Positions 1 through 8,524 of a stretch of 64,000 nt of DNA are shown in pieces. The position numbers and the translations under genes are program-made. The DNA lies in contig JASMAS010000070.1 of assembly GCA_030754235.1 (NCBI GenBank), forward strand, positions 204,788-268,787, read 5' to 3'. Below the pieces are notes generated by a model, which worked only from the letters and a program-made list of their open reading frames with translations, made no database searches and was not told where the DNA came from. The DNA comes from Litorilituus sp. (GTDB lineage: Bacteria > Pseudomonadota > Gammaproteobacteria > Enterobacterales > Alteromonadaceae). How positions within the stretch are numbered: position 1 is the stretch's first letter; each line of letters begins with the position of its first letter.

Positions 1-932
1 GTAGCCGTGTCACTCACAGGTAGCAAAGTTCGCGCTTGCCACATAGCACGGCTTTGCTTTACCGAAAATAAACGAGCTTCTTCATTGTTATGACCTTGAC
101 TATAAGCCCCTTGTTTTAATTGAGCTTTTAACCACAAAGACATATCATTGACACTTGAAGCTACAGAGCCTGCAGCGGTAAATTTTTCTAAAAAGTTACC
201 GCCAACAACATTCAGTTCACCTTTTAAAGGCACATGTGCACGAGCTACATTAAGGTTACTTTTGGGGATCAGAGAATATGTTGGGCGCGTGTTATGCATA
301 CCTAAAGGGGTAAAAATTCGCGTTTGGATCGCCTCTTGCCAAGATATCCCGGTCAGTTTTGTAATAATTTCACCGGCAATAACATACATTAAATTATCGT
401 AGGCAAACTCACTCCGAAAGCTGGAAACTTGCGGCAAATGCTTCAGCCCTTTGATAACATCGGCATTCGTTAGCGTAGTCTGAGGCCATATCATTAAATC
501 ACCGGCCCCTAAGCCTAAACCTGAGTTGTGTGAAAGCAAATCAATAATGGTAAACTCTCGGGTAACATAAGCATCTGGCATTTGAAATTCAGGAATAATA
601 TCAATGACTCTTGTGCGCCAATTTAGTTTACCTTCATCAACTAAACTGGCCAATAATGCTGCGGTCATGGCTTTAGTATTTGAGGCAATACCAAACAAGG
701 TATCAGGGGTTATTATAGCGGACTTACCATGCTCGATAACACCAAAACCTTTGCTCATCACCACCTGATCATTTTTAACAATAGCTACGGCAACACCGGG
801 GACTTGAAAGGTACTCATCGCATTACGAATAGTACTTTCTATATGATTATTTTTTACCGAGATGTTAGTTGCTTGCAACGAGAACGATGATAAGAAAACG
901 ACCACCATCCACAGAGTTTTTATGGTATGCAT
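1..932 (-). CDS. Serine hydrolase, beta-lactamase class C-like (C-terminus off window)
   Basis: Reading leftward from an ATG at 930-932 gives about 310 residues with no stop before the window edge, so the 3' end is missing. An N-terminal signal peptide (charged start, then WMVVVFLSSFSLQA) predicts export to the periplasm. The SxxK motif is SNTK inside GIASNTKAMTAALL, with serine the expected nucleophile. The YxN motif is YDN in FAYDNLMYVIAG. Both fit the Beta-lactamase family (PF00144), which includes class C beta-lactamases, DD-peptidases and esterases. The later HxG/KTG region lies outside the window. It follows the DUF416 gene by only 2 bp, so the two are probably co-transcribed. Esterase or peptidase activity is as likely as antibiotic hydrolysis; the substrate cannot be told from sequence. 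Confidence 0.85.
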   Translation of the reverse strand, partial: MHTIKTLWMVVVFLSSFSLQATNISVKNNHIESTIRNAMSTFQVPGVAVAIVKNDQVVMSKGFGVIEHGKSAIITPDTLFGIASNTKAMTAALLASLVDEGKLNWRTRVIDIIPEFQMPDAYVTREFTIIDLLSHNSGLGLGAGDLMIWPQTTLTNADVIKGLKHLPQVSSFRSEFAYDNLMYVIAGEIITKLTGISWQEAIQTRIFTPLGMHNTRPTYSLIPKSNLNVARAHVPLKGELNVVGGNFLEKFTAAGSVASSVNDMSLWLKAQLKQGAYSQGHNNEEARLFSVKQSRAMWQARTLLPVSDTA

Positions 933-934
933 GT

Positions 935-1567
935 TTAATTCCTTTCGTTTTCTTTTTCTAAAATTTCTATGCCAAGGTTTGACAAACCTTCATCTAGCAC
1001 CATTTTTTTAGCTAACTGACAGGTACGTTTATTTTCTGCGGCTAGCTTAAGAAAATCAAAAAGCTCATTTTGACTTGCTTGCTCCCACTGCATTAGCGGA
1101 TGAGCTTTTATATCTTGTGGCTGGATCTCTTGTATTTCCGCATCAGTCTTTTCATCAATGATTAGCAACTCTACATAGTAACTAACACTATTTTGAGATA
1201 AACGACTGACACAAGTGGCTTCTTCATGATGCTTATCTTTACCATTGCTTTGAATAATTTGCCATAGAGAAGTCAATGCCATGCAGGTATCGAGGGCAGG
1301 AAACACGCCAAAAAAGTCAAAGGCCTTCGGATCTGGTGTTTGCTCTTCAAGCTTATTCAATTGAGCATTAGCATTAATTTTAGTGGTATTACTATTTTCA
1401 AGCCATTGCCAAATCAAATCCAATTGATTACGAAGCAAAGAGAACTCACCAAAATGAGCTGCATCAGAAAACATTTGATAATTAGGTAGCATACGCTCTA
1501 ACAAGGCAGCAGAAAAAGCCACTTGCTGCCAGTGACTTAACTTTGCGAAGGGTAGATAAAAAACCAA
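935..1567 (-). CDS. DUF416 (YjaG-like) protein
   Basis: A 210-residue cytoplasmic protein, close in length to E. coli YjaG (about 196). Recognisable family features are the N-terminal WQQVAFSAALLERMLPNY segment, LDLIWQWLE, the FDFFGVFPALDTCMAL block in the middle, and the C-terminal SNLGIEIL. No catalytic motif, signal peptide or membrane segment is seen, and the family (PF04222) has no established function. It is upstream of, and 2 bp from, the exported serine hydrolase, which suggests a shared transcript rather than a shared role. Confidence 0.85.
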   Translation of the reverse strand: MVFYLPFAKLSHWQQVAFSAALLERMLPNYQMFSDAAHFGEFSLLRNQLDLIWQWLENSNTTKINANAQLNKLEEQTPDPKAFDFFGVFPALDTCMALTSLWQIIQSNGKDKHHEEATCVSRLSQNSVSYYVELLIIDEKTDAEIQEIQPQDIKAHPLMQWEQASQNELFDFLKLAAENKRTCQLAKKMVLDEGLSNLGIEILEKENERN

Positions 1568-1794
1568 ATTATTTTACTCATCAAAAGAACATGCGTTCAT
1601 TGTAAACTAACCAAGCCCTAAATGCTGAGAATTAACAGTATTGTGTTAATTGCTTTGTATGTATAGAATTTTAAAACGATATTCAATGAGCTTATATTTA
1701 CAGCCATAAGCTAGCTCGATAGAAGCGGCCTTTTTCCAATAGCACGAAGCATTAACCGCTTCAGTAACACAACAAACTCAATTGTTTTTTTAAA

Positions 1795-1820
1795 CAAAAA
1801 AGGAGCCAAAAGGCCCCTTT
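1795..1820 (-). terminator. Rho-independent terminator after SapC gene
   Basis: On the minus strand AAAGGGGCC, a four-base TTTT loop and GGCTCCTTT form a 9-bp stem with one G-T pair, followed by a T-rich run. It lies about 20 bp after the SapC stop codon. Confidence 0.7.
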
Positions 1821-1841
1821 AATTATTTTTAGTGATAACAA

Positions 1842-2609
1842 CTAGGCTTCAGCTGGTGCTTCTTTACCTAATGGTGAAATTTGTACACCCGAAACTTTCA
1901 CATCTGAATTTTGGTTACGCAGCTGTACTAAACGATTAATTTGGCTTAGTGAACCCAACATAGAATAAATGGGTACAAATAAACCACGCTTGTGAAAATC
2001 AACAACTTTATCATCAGATAATTCTTTCACTTTCTCTTCATTTACAGTGAAAATACCGACTAACTTTTTCTTTTCACCTGTACTTAGCCCAATATTTAAC
2101 TCAAGCTCTTGTAATAAATCATTTTCTTGCAATTCTTTGATAAAGTTTTCTGTCATTCTTTCGTTATCATACAAACGACCAAGTGACTTCTGAACATTTT
2201 CTAAAACTTCCGACTCCTTACCTTCTTCTTCAAATAAAGGTAACTCTTTGTCTTCACCAACAAACGGACTATCTACATCAACACAGGCTGTTAAGGTGTT
2301 TTCTTTTTCTGGGTCAAGACCTAGTGAAAAAGGTACCATAGCAATACTTTGTGGTAGTGATAAAGCGCTCCATTTCTCATCTTGGAAATATAAATTTTCA
2401 CCCGCCTCTAAACCAAGCATGGCAACACTACGAAAACGCTCTGAACCTGGATTTTTTACCAAAACAATCGGAAAACTAGCTGAAGATTGAGCATATTCAG
2501 CAGCGGTAACGGGGATAATATGTTGCCCTGCAACATGTGATAAATCACGTGCTTTTGCCAGCTTTAAATTTTGGTGTTGTTCTTTTCTAACCGGGACGAA
2601 ATTTGCCAT
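1842..2609 (-). CDS. SapC family protein
   Basis: 255 residues, with the SapC (PF07277) signature: a conserved N-terminal stretch VAGQHIIPVTAAEYAQSSASFPIVLVKN, then RFRSVAMLGLEAGENLYF, where the family typically has FxxxALLGLxxGeNLfv, and a W plus YIP/LPQS-like patch. No signal peptide is apparent. The name derives from a Campylobacter S-layer locus, but in marine and freshwater proteobacteria the family is found beside TonB receptors and tryptophan-halogenase-like genes, with unknown function. This copy stands alone; a second copy at 25174-25899 is in the usual context. A terminator follows it. The ATG is preceded by AAAGAGAACC, an acceptable ribosome binding site. Confidence 0.85.
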   Translation of the reverse strand: MANFVPVRKEQHQNLKLAKARDLSHVAGQHIIPVTAAEYAQSSASFPIVLVKNPGSERFRSVAMLGLEAGENLYFQDEKWSALSLPQSIAMVPFSLGLDPEKENTLTACVDVDSPFVGEDKELPLFEEEGKESEVLENVQKSLGRLYDNERMTENFIKELQENDLLQELELNIGLSTGEKKKLVGIFTVNEEKVKELSDDKVVDFHKRGLFVPIYSMLGSLSQINRLVQLRNQNSDVKVSGVQISPLGKEAPAEA

Positions 2610-2809
2610 GATAGGTTCTCTTTCTTTGATGCATCTAGTGACTATAAATTAAATAGAATGCACTTTTTTTATAATATGTAATCGAACTAATGTGTTAATT
2701 ACTGCGCTATTTTTCTGCTTGTAGTAAGTTATGGAGACACCTGTTTTAGCTTTCAATGCTAAACTTAAAATAATTTGAATTTTTTTGAATATAGTGAGAG
2801 CACCAAGCA

Positions 2810-3106
2810 GTGAGAATTATCTTTTTTATATTGTTAGCCATACCCTCTTTTGTGACAGCGAAACCTAACGTCATTGTTAAACACCAGCGTAACGTTGAAA
2901 ATTACGCTGAAATACAAATTACTAATCAAACAACAAAGTCGTTAATTTGTTATGTTGCTATTGATGGTTATAAAACCTACTTTAAATTACCTCCTAAACA
3001 ACCATCAATCTGGTATCGCGCAACCGACCCTCGTTTTAACCATAAAAACTTTAGTACTTGGTGTGACTACCTTTCGCTACACCCTCAATACAACCGTACT
3101 AAATAA
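2810..3106 (+). CDS. Small exported hypothetical protein
   Basis: 98 residues from a GTG start. The N-terminus (MRIIFFILLAIPSFVTA) is a clear Sec signal peptide, so the mature part of about 80 residues is periplasmic. It has two cysteines (CYVAIDGYKTYF and TWCDYLS) that could form a disulfide. It resembles conserved small periplasmic proteins of Alteromonadales, but I cannot name a family. It converges on arsJ with a 5-bp gap, and no terminator separates the two. The ribosome binding site is weak. Confidence 0.6.
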   Translation: MRIIFFILLAIPSFVTAKPNVIVKHQRNVENYAEIQITNQTTKSLICYVAIDGYKTYFKLPPKQPSIWYRATDPRFNHKNFSTWCDYLSLHPQYNRTK

Positions 3107-3111
3107 ATAGC

Positions 3112-4347
3112 TTAATTTAAGGTGTGTTGCTGTGTCTCAGGCAGTTTTGTTGACAATACGGCTGCAATAGCGACAAATAGCGCGGAAATCCACAAACAGG
3201 CTTGTAGGCCATGTTGTTGATATACCCAACCAGACAGTATCGTGCCAATTAAACGTCCCATGGCATTGGCCATATAGTAAAAACCGACATCAAGTGAAAC
3301 TCCATCATGGTCTGCATAACTAACAATAAGGTAACTGTGCAGCGACGAATTGATAGCAAAGACAATACCAAATACTAGTAAACCAACAATAATTGATATG
3401 TGAATATAAAAGTCAAAATATAGTGATAAAGCAATTGTGATAGGGATAAGAGTGAGGTAACTCGCCCATAAGAGTGCGGATCTACCCGATGGTATTCCCC
3501 GCTGTTTTTTACCGGTAATATAAGGCGCAATAGACTGCACTATACCGTAGCCAATAACCCAGCTAGCCATAAAACCACCTACCCCCCAATGATCCCAACC
3601 AAAATTCACCGAAAGAAATACCGGTAAGGCAACCACAAACCAAACATCTCGCGCGCCAAATAAAAACATCCGCGCCCCAGACAATACATTTATTGCCGAA
3701 CTTTTAGAAAGTACATCTTTAAATTTAGGTTTGCTTTTTGCTTTGCCTAAGTCTTCTTTTAATACCACTAAACTAAATAGCCATACTAAAGCTAACAGTG
3801 AAGCCATTAGCATGATAGCGCCTTTAAATGCGAGTAAAGTCAGCAGTATGCCTCCGACAAAAAAACCAATGCCTTTCAACGTATTTTTAGAGCCTGTCAA
3901 CATGGCAACCCATTGATATAGCTTTCCTTCTTCGTCAGGGGGAACCAGCAATTTAATCGAGCTTTTTGCGCTCATTTTATTGAGATCTTTAGCGATGCCA
4001 GATAAGGCCTGTGCCATCATCACATAAATAATAGTCAAAAATTCACTGGGCACAGCCAACATGGCAAGTGCAATAATTTGCAGTCCTAAGCCAATGTTCA
4101 TGGTTTTATTTAGACCAAGCCTTGCCCCTAGCCAACCACCGACTAAATTAGTAACCACTCCAAAGATTTCATAAAATAAAAACAGCATGGCAATATTAAA
4201 TGGACTATAGCCTAACTGGTGAAAATACAACACCACGAGCATACGTAAAGCGCCATCTGTTAACGTGAAAGCCCAATAGTTACCTGTGATAATTAAGTAT
4301 TGCTTTACTTGTGGTGAAAATGCTTTTAGCAATAACATCCCCATCAA
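3112..4347 (-). CDS. arsJ: ArsJ, MFS organoarsenical exporter
   Basis: 411 residues with about 12 predicted membrane segments and an N-terminus typical of ArsJ (YLIITGNYWAFTLTDGALRMLVVLYFHQLGYSP), plus the cytoplasmic loop KDLNKMSAKSSIK. ArsJ exports 1-arseno-3-phosphoglycerate, the unstable product made by the partner dehydrogenase, giving net arsenate removal without reduction to arsenite. The gene starts 3 bp after the stop of that dehydrogenase (4351-5361), the usual arrangement. No arsR, arsC or arsB is visible nearby. Assignment to the family rests on sequence plus the pairing, which reinforce each other. Confidence 0.92.
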   Translation of the reverse strand: MMGMLLLKAFSPQVKQYLIITGNYWAFTLTDGALRMLVVLYFHQLGYSPFNIAMLFLFYEIFGVVTNLVGGWLGARLGLNKTMNIGLGLQIIALAMLAVPSEFLTIIYVMMAQALSGIAKDLNKMSAKSSIKLLVPPDEEGKLYQWVAMLTGSKNTLKGIGFFVGGILLTLLAFKGAIMLMASLLALVWLFSLVVLKEDLGKAKSKPKFKDVLSKSSAINVLSGARMFLFGARDVWFVVALPVFLSVNFGWDHWGVGGFMASWVIGYGIVQSIAPYITGKKQRGIPSGRSALLWASYLTLIPITIALSLYFDFYIHISIIVGLLVFGIVFAINSSLHSYLIVSYADHDGVSLDVGFYYMANAMGRLIGTILSGWVYQQHGLQACLWISALFVAIAAVLSTKLPETQQHTLN

Positions 4348-4350
4348 AAA

Positions 4351-5361
4351 TTATTCCTTATCTGACAAGCCAACCAGATGTGCTAATTCAGCAGTACGGT
4401 TAGCATAACCCCACTCATTGTCATACCAAACATAAAGCTTTACTTGCGTGTCATTAACGACCATTGTTGATAGCGCATCTATAATGCTAGAGCGAGGATC
4501 CGTTTTATAATCAATAGAGACAAGCGGCCGTTCTTCAAAGCCTAGAATATCTTTTAACTCATTTTGTGCCGCCTGCTGTAGCAACTGATTTACTTCTTCA
4601 ACCGTTGTGCCACGCGCTAGTTCAAAAACACAATCCGTAATAGAAGCGTTTGCCAAGGGTACACGTATAGCATGGCCATTTAATTTACCTTCTAACTCTG
4701 GAAATATATGAGTAATTGCCGTTGCTGAACCGGTGGTGGTTGGAATTAAACTCATCCCGCAAGCACGAGCTCGACGTAAATCTTTATGGGGTGCATCAAG
4801 AATAGTTTGAGTGTTAGTGATATCGTGAATTGTGGTCATAGCGCCATGCTTAATACCCATTTTCTCATGGAGTACTTTAACCACTGGCGCCAAACAGTTA
4901 GTGGTACATGATGCTGCCGTAACAATAGGATGACTCTTTTTATCGTACAACCCCTCATTTACGCCCATGACAATGTTTAAAACCCCCTCTTCTTTTACGG
5001 GTGCAGTCACCACCACACGTTTTACGCCTTGCGCTAAATAAGCTTGCAATAACGCTTTGGTTTTAATTTTACCTGACGCTTCAATCACCACATCACAGGT
5101 TGACCAATTAGTATCATCGGTAGCAATATTATCTGTGCAAGGTATTTTTTTACCCTTAATCACTATTGAATCGCCTTCATGTGTTGCCTCATGGTGCCAA
5201 CGTCCATGTACGGAATCAAAAGTCAACAAGTGCGCAAGCGTTTTCGCATCGCCCGCCGGATCGTTAATATGAACAATTTCAATATCATCATTGTCATAAG
5301 CCGCGCGCATTGATAAACGTCCCATACGGCCAAAACCATTAATACCAATTTTTATCGTCAT
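4351..5361 (-). CDS. ArsJ-associated glyceraldehyde-3-phosphate dehydrogenase
   Basis: 336 residues, a full-length type I GAPDH. The N-terminal Rossmann motif is INGFGRMGR. The catalytic cysteine is in ASCTTNC near residue 152, and the general-base histidine is in [10 protein letters not shown], where glycolytic enzymes usually have HSYT. The C-terminus has [11 protein letters not shown]. With arsenate in place of phosphate, the enzyme makes 1-arseno-3-phosphoglycerate, the substrate of the ArsJ exporter encoded 3 bp downstream. The coupling to arsJ and the HDITN variation argue that this is the arsenate-dedicated paralogue and not the central glycolytic enzyme. Confidence 0.93.
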   Translation of the reverse strand: MTIKIGINGFGRMGRLSMRAAYDNDDIEIVHINDPAGDAKTLAHLLTFDSVHGRWHHEATHEGDSIVIKGKKIPCTDNIATDDTNWSTCDVVIEASGKIKTKALLQAYLAQGVKRVVVTAPVKEEGVLNIVMGVNEGLYDKKSHPIVTAASCTTNCLAPVVKVLHEKMGIKHGAMTTIHDITNTQTILDAPHKDLRRARACGMSLIPTTTGSATAITHIFPELEGKLNGHAIRVPLANASITDCVFELARGTTVEEVNQLLQQAAQNELKDILGFEERPLVSIDYKTDPRSSIIDALSTMVVNDTQVKLYVWYDNEWGYANRTAELAHLVGLSDKE

Positions 5362-5731
5362 TTATTCACCCTAAAATTTAATTTTTCAATATGTCTTTCA
5401 AAGAATTATGTAAACCCATGTTCAGTACAATTTTCTCCTGTCACTAGATAAAGTATGTTGGCATTGAAATTTCATCAGAAATTTACGCTTGGATCATCAA
5501 AGAGATAACAATTAAACCTTTAGCCTCTACAACAGAAGTGTACACCACTTTTATTTTTGAGATTCATGTATTACCAAGACATACTCGTAATATAGCCAGC
5601 ATTATATCTATGAAATTTCGAATATTAAATCACCCTATTATGATTTTTCTGCTTTTCATTCGGCGTTGCTTTGTTAATTTTGTTCCTATAGACTAGCAGC
5701 AATAATAATAGAATAATAAGACAGGCGTAGT
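5362..5731. other. 370-bp intergenic region between divergent arsenic and AraC genes
   Basis: AT-rich divergent promoter region. I see no convincing small gene, no ArsR-type palindrome and no TGTAAGCGCTTACA operator. Confidence 0.5.
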
Positions 5732-6895
5732 ATGAGCACTGTTCTTTTTAATACGCTTGATTTAGCTCTGCTTTTTACCATTTACCAATGTCTATTATTT
5801 GCTTTTTTTTTACTGGTAATAAAAAAAGGTAAAAAACAAAGTAATACCTTATTAGCGCTATTTTTACTTTCTTATGCTGCAATACCACTAGATACCTTAA
5901 TTAATTTTGGCGAAGAATTTCGCCAATTCGCCATTAATTTCTCAGCAAATATATTTTATGTGTTTGGTTTAGCCTATTGGTTAGAAGCTGTATTCCTGCT
6001 GTTTTATGTTCGCTCTCTTATTTATAAAAACTTTAACTTTACCAAAACTGATCTTTTGTATTTGTTGCCTTTGTTTTTATATCTCATTTACGAGACAAAT
6101 GGTTGGTATATGCTCGACATGAATACCAAACAAGCTATTCTCGCTGGTTATCAAATAGAAGCGGAGCCGGCTTATACCCGTTTTGTTAACTTATTTAGAG
6201 AATGTTTTCGTACTTTTTGTGGTGTATTGTGCCTACTCGAGGTACGGCAATACCAAAAAAGAATAAAGGAAAACTTGGCTGATATTGAAGAGGTCGATCT
6301 CACTTGGCTAAAAATACTAACTATTGGTTTTCTTATCATTAAAGTACAAGCAGTGTTAATTACGCTTGGTTATATGACCGCTATTGATCTTAGCTTTACT
6401 ATAGATTACGGCGTCATTGGTCAACTCTCTAACTTTATGGTGGTGTTATTAATTAGCTTACTAATTTTCTTTAGTTTACGTACTTCAAAAATATTTTATG
6501 GCGTTGATAACCCAAGAGTACTTTCGCAAGAAAAACCAAACATAACCGCGGAACAAGTTAATCATTTAACTTTATATATGACGACCCAAAAACCCTTTTT
6601 AGAGCCCCTATTGAATTTAGATAGCCTAGCCGCTAAAACAGATCTCCCCTCGCGGCAACTTTCACGAGTGATTAATAGACATTTTCAAAAAAACTTTTTC
6701 GAGTTTATTAATGGCTACCGAATTGATGAGGCAAAAAAGTTACTCGCAAACGAAAAATATGAAAAAGTTACCATCATAGAAATAATGGCTCAAGTTGGCT
6801 TTAATAGCAAAGCTACCTTCAATACTTTTTTCAAAAAGCTGGTTGGTGTAACTCCATCACAATATCGAAAAGAACAACTAAAAAAACATCAATAG
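5732..6895 (+). CDS. Membrane-anchored AraC-family regulator, copy 1
   Basis: 387 residues. The first 250 or so contain about seven hydrophobic segments, beginning LLFTIYQCLLFAFFLLVI; the last 105 form an AraC DNA-binding domain with two helix-turn-helix units (LDSLAAKTDLPSRQLSRVINRHF and IIEIMAQVGFNSKATFNTFFKKLVGVTPSQYR). This is the architecture of inner-membrane AraC regulators, where the membrane part is presumed to sense a signal directly. It lies 39 bp before a clear paralogue and upstream of two exported GH5 glucanases, which makes those genes its likely targets. No ligand can be deduced. Confidence 0.88.
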   Translation: MSTVLFNTLDLALLFTIYQCLLFAFFLLVIKKGKKQSNTLLALFLLSYAAIPLDTLINFGEEFRQFAINFSANIFYVFGLAYWLEAVFLLFYVRSLIYKNFNFTKTDLLYLLPLFLYLIYETNGWYMLDMNTKQAILAGYQIEAEPAYTRFVNLFRECFRTFCGVLCLLEVRQYQKRIKENLADIEEVDLTWLKILTIGFLIIKVQAVLITLGYMTAIDLSFTIDYGVIGQLSNFMVVLLISLLIFFSLRTSKIFYGVDNPRVLSQEKPNITAEQVNHLTLYMTTQKPFLEPLLNLDSLAAKTDLPSRQLSRVINRHFQKNFFEFINGYRIDEAKKLLANEKYEKVTIIEIMAQVGFNSKATFNTFFKKLVGVTPSQYRKEQLKKHQ

Positions 6896-6934
6896 CTTAG
6901 CGTTTATTCAGCTAGTTAACACGAGTAAAACACT

Positions 6935-8101
6935 ATGAAAAATGTACTTTTTAATACACACGATATTACATTATTAGTCGTATTCTATATATGTTTGCTC
7001 TTTGCTATTTTAATATTAACAACAAGGCGTAATGCTACCTACTTGTGGTTAAGTGCATTTTTATTATCTCAAGCCGGATTGTCAGCCTTCATTATCTCGT
7101 TATACGGCGCTGGTTTTCATAACTGGGCACTAGAGCACATACCCGCAATATTTGCTACATTAGAAATCTCTTTTTGGATAGAAGGGCCTTTATTACTTTT
7201 ATATACTCGCTCGGCTCTATATCAAAATATGACTTTTAAAAAACAAGATATAGTGCTGTTGTTGCCATTACTCATCTACTTTTTTGTGATAATGACAGTA
7301 AATATCTTGTTTGAAGCAAAACAAGGCGCAGATTTCCTGTTATTTCTTCGCTCTGAGCATATTCAATACTATGAACATTTAAGAAACCTTATTCGTACTT
7401 CATTTGGTTTTTGGGCTTTTTTTACCATTCAATCGTACCAAGCAAAAATGCCTGCTGCCTATTCTAATCCTGATCCTATCAATTATGCGTGGTTAAAATT
7501 ACTGGTCATTGGTTTTATTATACTTAGATCATGGGCTGAATTGTATTTAATCATGTTTACTCTAGTGTCAGAGTTAATGGATCAGGAGGTGGTGCAATTA
7601 ATCAACTTTAACTTACTCGGTGTACTGACAAACTATGGGCAGTTATTATTAACGTCAGCCTTATTATTTTTTGCATTATCTGATTCACGTACAATCCCAC
7701 GCCTTAATAAAGAAGCCCTAGAAAGTGTTAACCTTCAGTCATCGCAAGTAACGTACTCAACAGAGCAAATAACTCGAGTAAGTAACTATATGAAGACAAA
7801 ACGCCCTTATTTGGATAATCAACTTAAGGTAGATGACTTAGCTCAACAAGTTTCAATGTCACCGAAATCATTATCAAATTTAATCAACCGAGAATTTAAC
7901 GTAAACTTTTTCGAATACATCAATAATTACCGATTAAAAGAAGTTAAAGGATATTTGTCTGATCCGAATATGGCTGAGAAATCTATTATTGAGATAGCTT
8001 TTCTTGCTGGCTATAACAGCAAAAGTAGCTTTAATCGTTTATTTAAAGTAGATACAGATCAAACTCCATCACAATTTCGACAAAGCTTTAGCGTTAAATA
8101 A
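6935..8101 (+). CDS. Membrane-anchored AraC-family regulator, copy 2
   Basis: 388 residues, a tandem paralogue of the preceding gene. They share an N-terminal VLFNTxDxxLL start, the WxEgxxLLxYtRSxlYxN segment in the membrane region, and the C-terminal AraC domain (LDNQLKVDDLAQQVSMSPKSLSNLINREF; IIEIAFLAGYNSKSSFNRLFK; TPSQFRQ). The two have diverged most in the membrane part, suggesting different signals with related DNA targets. It is 39 bp after copy 1, probably co-transcribed, and is followed by the promoter region of the GH5 gene. Confidence 0.88.
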   Translation: MKNVLFNTHDITLLVVFYICLLFAILILTTRRNATYLWLSAFLLSQAGLSAFIISLYGAGFHNWALEHIPAIFATLEISFWIEGPLLLLYTRSALYQNMTFKKQDIVLLLPLLIYFFVIMTVNILFEAKQGADFLLFLRSEHIQYYEHLRNLIRTSFGFWAFFTIQSYQAKMPAAYSNPDPINYAWLKLLVIGFIILRSWAELYLIMFTLVSELMDQEVVQLINFNLLGVLTNYGQLLLTSALLFFALSDSRTIPRLNKEALESVNLQSSQVTYSTEQITRVSNYMKTKRPYLDNQLKVDDLAQQVSMSPKSLSNLINREFNVNFFEYINNYRLKEVKGYLSDPNMAEKSIIEIAFLAGYNSKSSFNRLFKVDTDQTPSQFRQSFSVK

Positions 8102-8524
8102 CACCATAAGTATTAAGCACATAATGAACCGCTTATATCATCAACTATTTGCTTGGGCATGTTTAAGATAAAGCAAAATTCTCACCATGCACTGTGGCAA
8201 AAAATATCGCTATAGCCAAAACTTAAACATTTCTCCTAATGATTGATTAATGCAATCAATTTCTCAGTTAACAAAATCCAAGAGAATTAATTATTTTTAG
8301 CGTGCCATCTGTATATATTTCAAAGATAGAAAGTTGAGACGCATAAAAAAACAACAATCTAAACAACACCCTACAAAAAAACAACATTAAAAATTGTTCA
8401 ACTTTACAAAACACCTTAACTTGGTACGCATTCAGTTATTTTTATCAGCATAGTAACCATGACTATGATGTCTTAGGAAATGAAGGACCAGAAAATATAA
8501 TTATAACCAAGCTCTGGAGTAAAA
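8102..8524 (+). promoter_or_regulatory. Promoter region of the first GH5 gene
   Basis: 423 bp without a gene. It holds two direct copies of AAAAAAACAACA, at 8345-8356 and 8375-8386, exactly 30 bp apart, which suits binding of an AraC-type regulator on one DNA face. The start codon at 8525 has a good ribosome binding site, CTGGAGT. No LacI-type palindrome is present. Confidence 0.4.
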
